DNA of 5,327 bases, from assembly GCA_002320935.1 (NCBI GenBank), contig DCLG01000050.1, forward strand, positions 83,120-88,446, written 5' to 3'. The translations under genes and the position numbers were made by a program. Every line of letters starts with the position of its first letter. Positions within the stretch are counted from its first letter, which is position 1. The notes under the pieces are model-generated. The model saw only the letters and a list, made by a program, of their open reading frames with translations. It ran no database searches and had not been told where the DNA came from. This DNA comes from Pedobacter sp. UBA1654. GTDB taxonomy: Bacteria > Bacteroidota > Bacteroidia > Sphingobacteriales > Sphingobacteriaceae. This document shows, piece after piece, positions 4,907 to 5,327 of this stretch.

Positions 4907-5327
4907 TACCTTCCAGGCCAAGGCCAGGGAGATCATTTAACATATAGCGCCCTGCAATTAGTTGCGGGGCCTTAAAAGGGTTGTTGCTGGTGAGCCACGG
5001 ACCATCCAGGTCTGCCCAGTCACACAGTGGCGCCAATGCAACGCCTGCGAGCGTAGCACAGGATGTTTCACTCATGCACCCGATAAGTACTTTCATGTCA
5101 AGTTTCTTCGCTTTCATGATCATTTGGTGTGCTTCATAAATGCCGCCGCTTTTCATCAACTTGACATTTATGCCGTGGTAAGCACCTTTGAGATTTTCAA
5201 TATCCTGTAGCCGCTGCACAGCCTCGTCCGCTAAGATCGGAATCGGACTTCTTGCTGTTATCCAGGCATTACCCTCCAGGTCATTTTTGTCCATCGGCTG
5301 CTCAATCAGCACCGCACCTTGTTCATG
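4881..5327 (-). CDS. L-Ala-D/L-Glu (dipeptide) epimerase, 3' part
   Basis: The C-terminal 148 residues of an enolase-superfamily enzyme of the muconate-lactonizing subgroup; the reading frame stays open to the right edge, so the start is outside the window. Full-length relatives have about 340-370 residues. Visible hallmarks in order (numbered from the window edge) are Glu9 in VLIEQP and Asp34 in PILADEA, both Mg ligands; the Lys of NVKLMKSGG (about 55-63), the acid/base catalyst; the GCMSETS segment (83-89); and the D-L-D pair in WADLDGPW (104-111). The DxD pair is characteristic of dipeptide epimerases, where it holds the substrate amino group, and favours this function over o-succinylbenzoate synthase or muconate cycloisomerase. 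The enzyme epimerizes L-Ala-D-Glu or related dipeptides, for example in reuse of murein peptides; exact specificity is uncertain. A GTG at 5312 is an internal Val codon, not the start. The 3' end overlaps the small membrane protein gene by 26 bases. Confidence 0.85.
   Translation of the reverse strand, partial: HEQGAVLIEQPMDKNDLEGNAWITARSPIPILADEAVQRLQDIENLKGAYHGINVKLMKSGGIYEAHQMIMKAKKLDMKVLIGCMSETSCATLAGVALAPLCDWADLDGPWLTSNNPFKAPQLIAGRYMLNDLPGLGLEGINADLFGS

Noticed and set aside
4700..4936. A 78-codon minus-strand open frame opposite the small membrane protein
   Set aside because: It overlaps both the small membrane gene and the epimerase end; its sequence shows no coherent topology, whereas the plus-strand product has two clean helices and a two-base spacing to the rhodanese.
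4962..5210. An 82-codon plus-strand open frame antisense to the epimerase
   Set aside because: The minus strand carries clear enolase-superfamily motifs over the same bases.

Overview
The window looks like chromosomal DNA from a member of the Bacteroidota, most likely a Pedobacter-like Sphingobacteriaceae. The reasons are a perfect TAnnTTTG promoter element, mostly weak Shine-Dalgarno sites, a DUF4407 membrane protein, an OmpA/Pal-type lipoprotein with a proline-rich linker, and the SSHHIIREKQEPAL opening that I recall from Bacteroidota thiamine pyrophosphokinases. It reads as ordinary, densely packed housekeeping or accessory DNA. I see no rRNA or tRNA gene, CRISPR array, insertion sequence, phage gene or recognisable defence system.

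Layout from left to right: (1) an OmpA-family lipoprotein on the minus strand (45-578); (2) an AT-rich divergent spacer (579-771); (3) a plus-strand pair with overlapping ends, made of a shortened thiamine-pyrophosphokinase-like protein without its catalytic motifs (772-1344) and a GNAT acetyltransferase (1331-1828); (4) a minus-strand pair, in transcription order a DUF4407 four-helix membrane protein (4240-3149) and an exported M28 metallopeptidase (3128-1812), the latter overlapping the GNAT gene tail to tail by 17 bases; (5) a second divergent spacer (4241-4388) with a clear promoter for the next pair; (6) a plus-strand pair of a single-domain rhodanese (4389-4703) and a 66-residue two-helix membrane protein (4706-4906); (7) the 3' part of an L-Ala-D/L-Glu (dipeptide) epimerase on the minus strand, which runs off the right edge and overlaps the small membrane gene by 26 bases.

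Three products concern the cell envelope or peptides: the Pal-like lipoprotein, the exported M28 peptidase and the dipeptide epimerase. A loose link to murein-peptide or peptide turnover is possible, but this is inference from proximity only. The most striking non-coding signal is a terminator-like hairpin (1748-1786) buried in the GNAT coding sequence. It sits where the convergent M28 transcript needs to stop, and its T-rich tail lies on the M28 strand. The most interesting protein is the TPK-like one, which keeps the family's framework but appears to have lost its active site.
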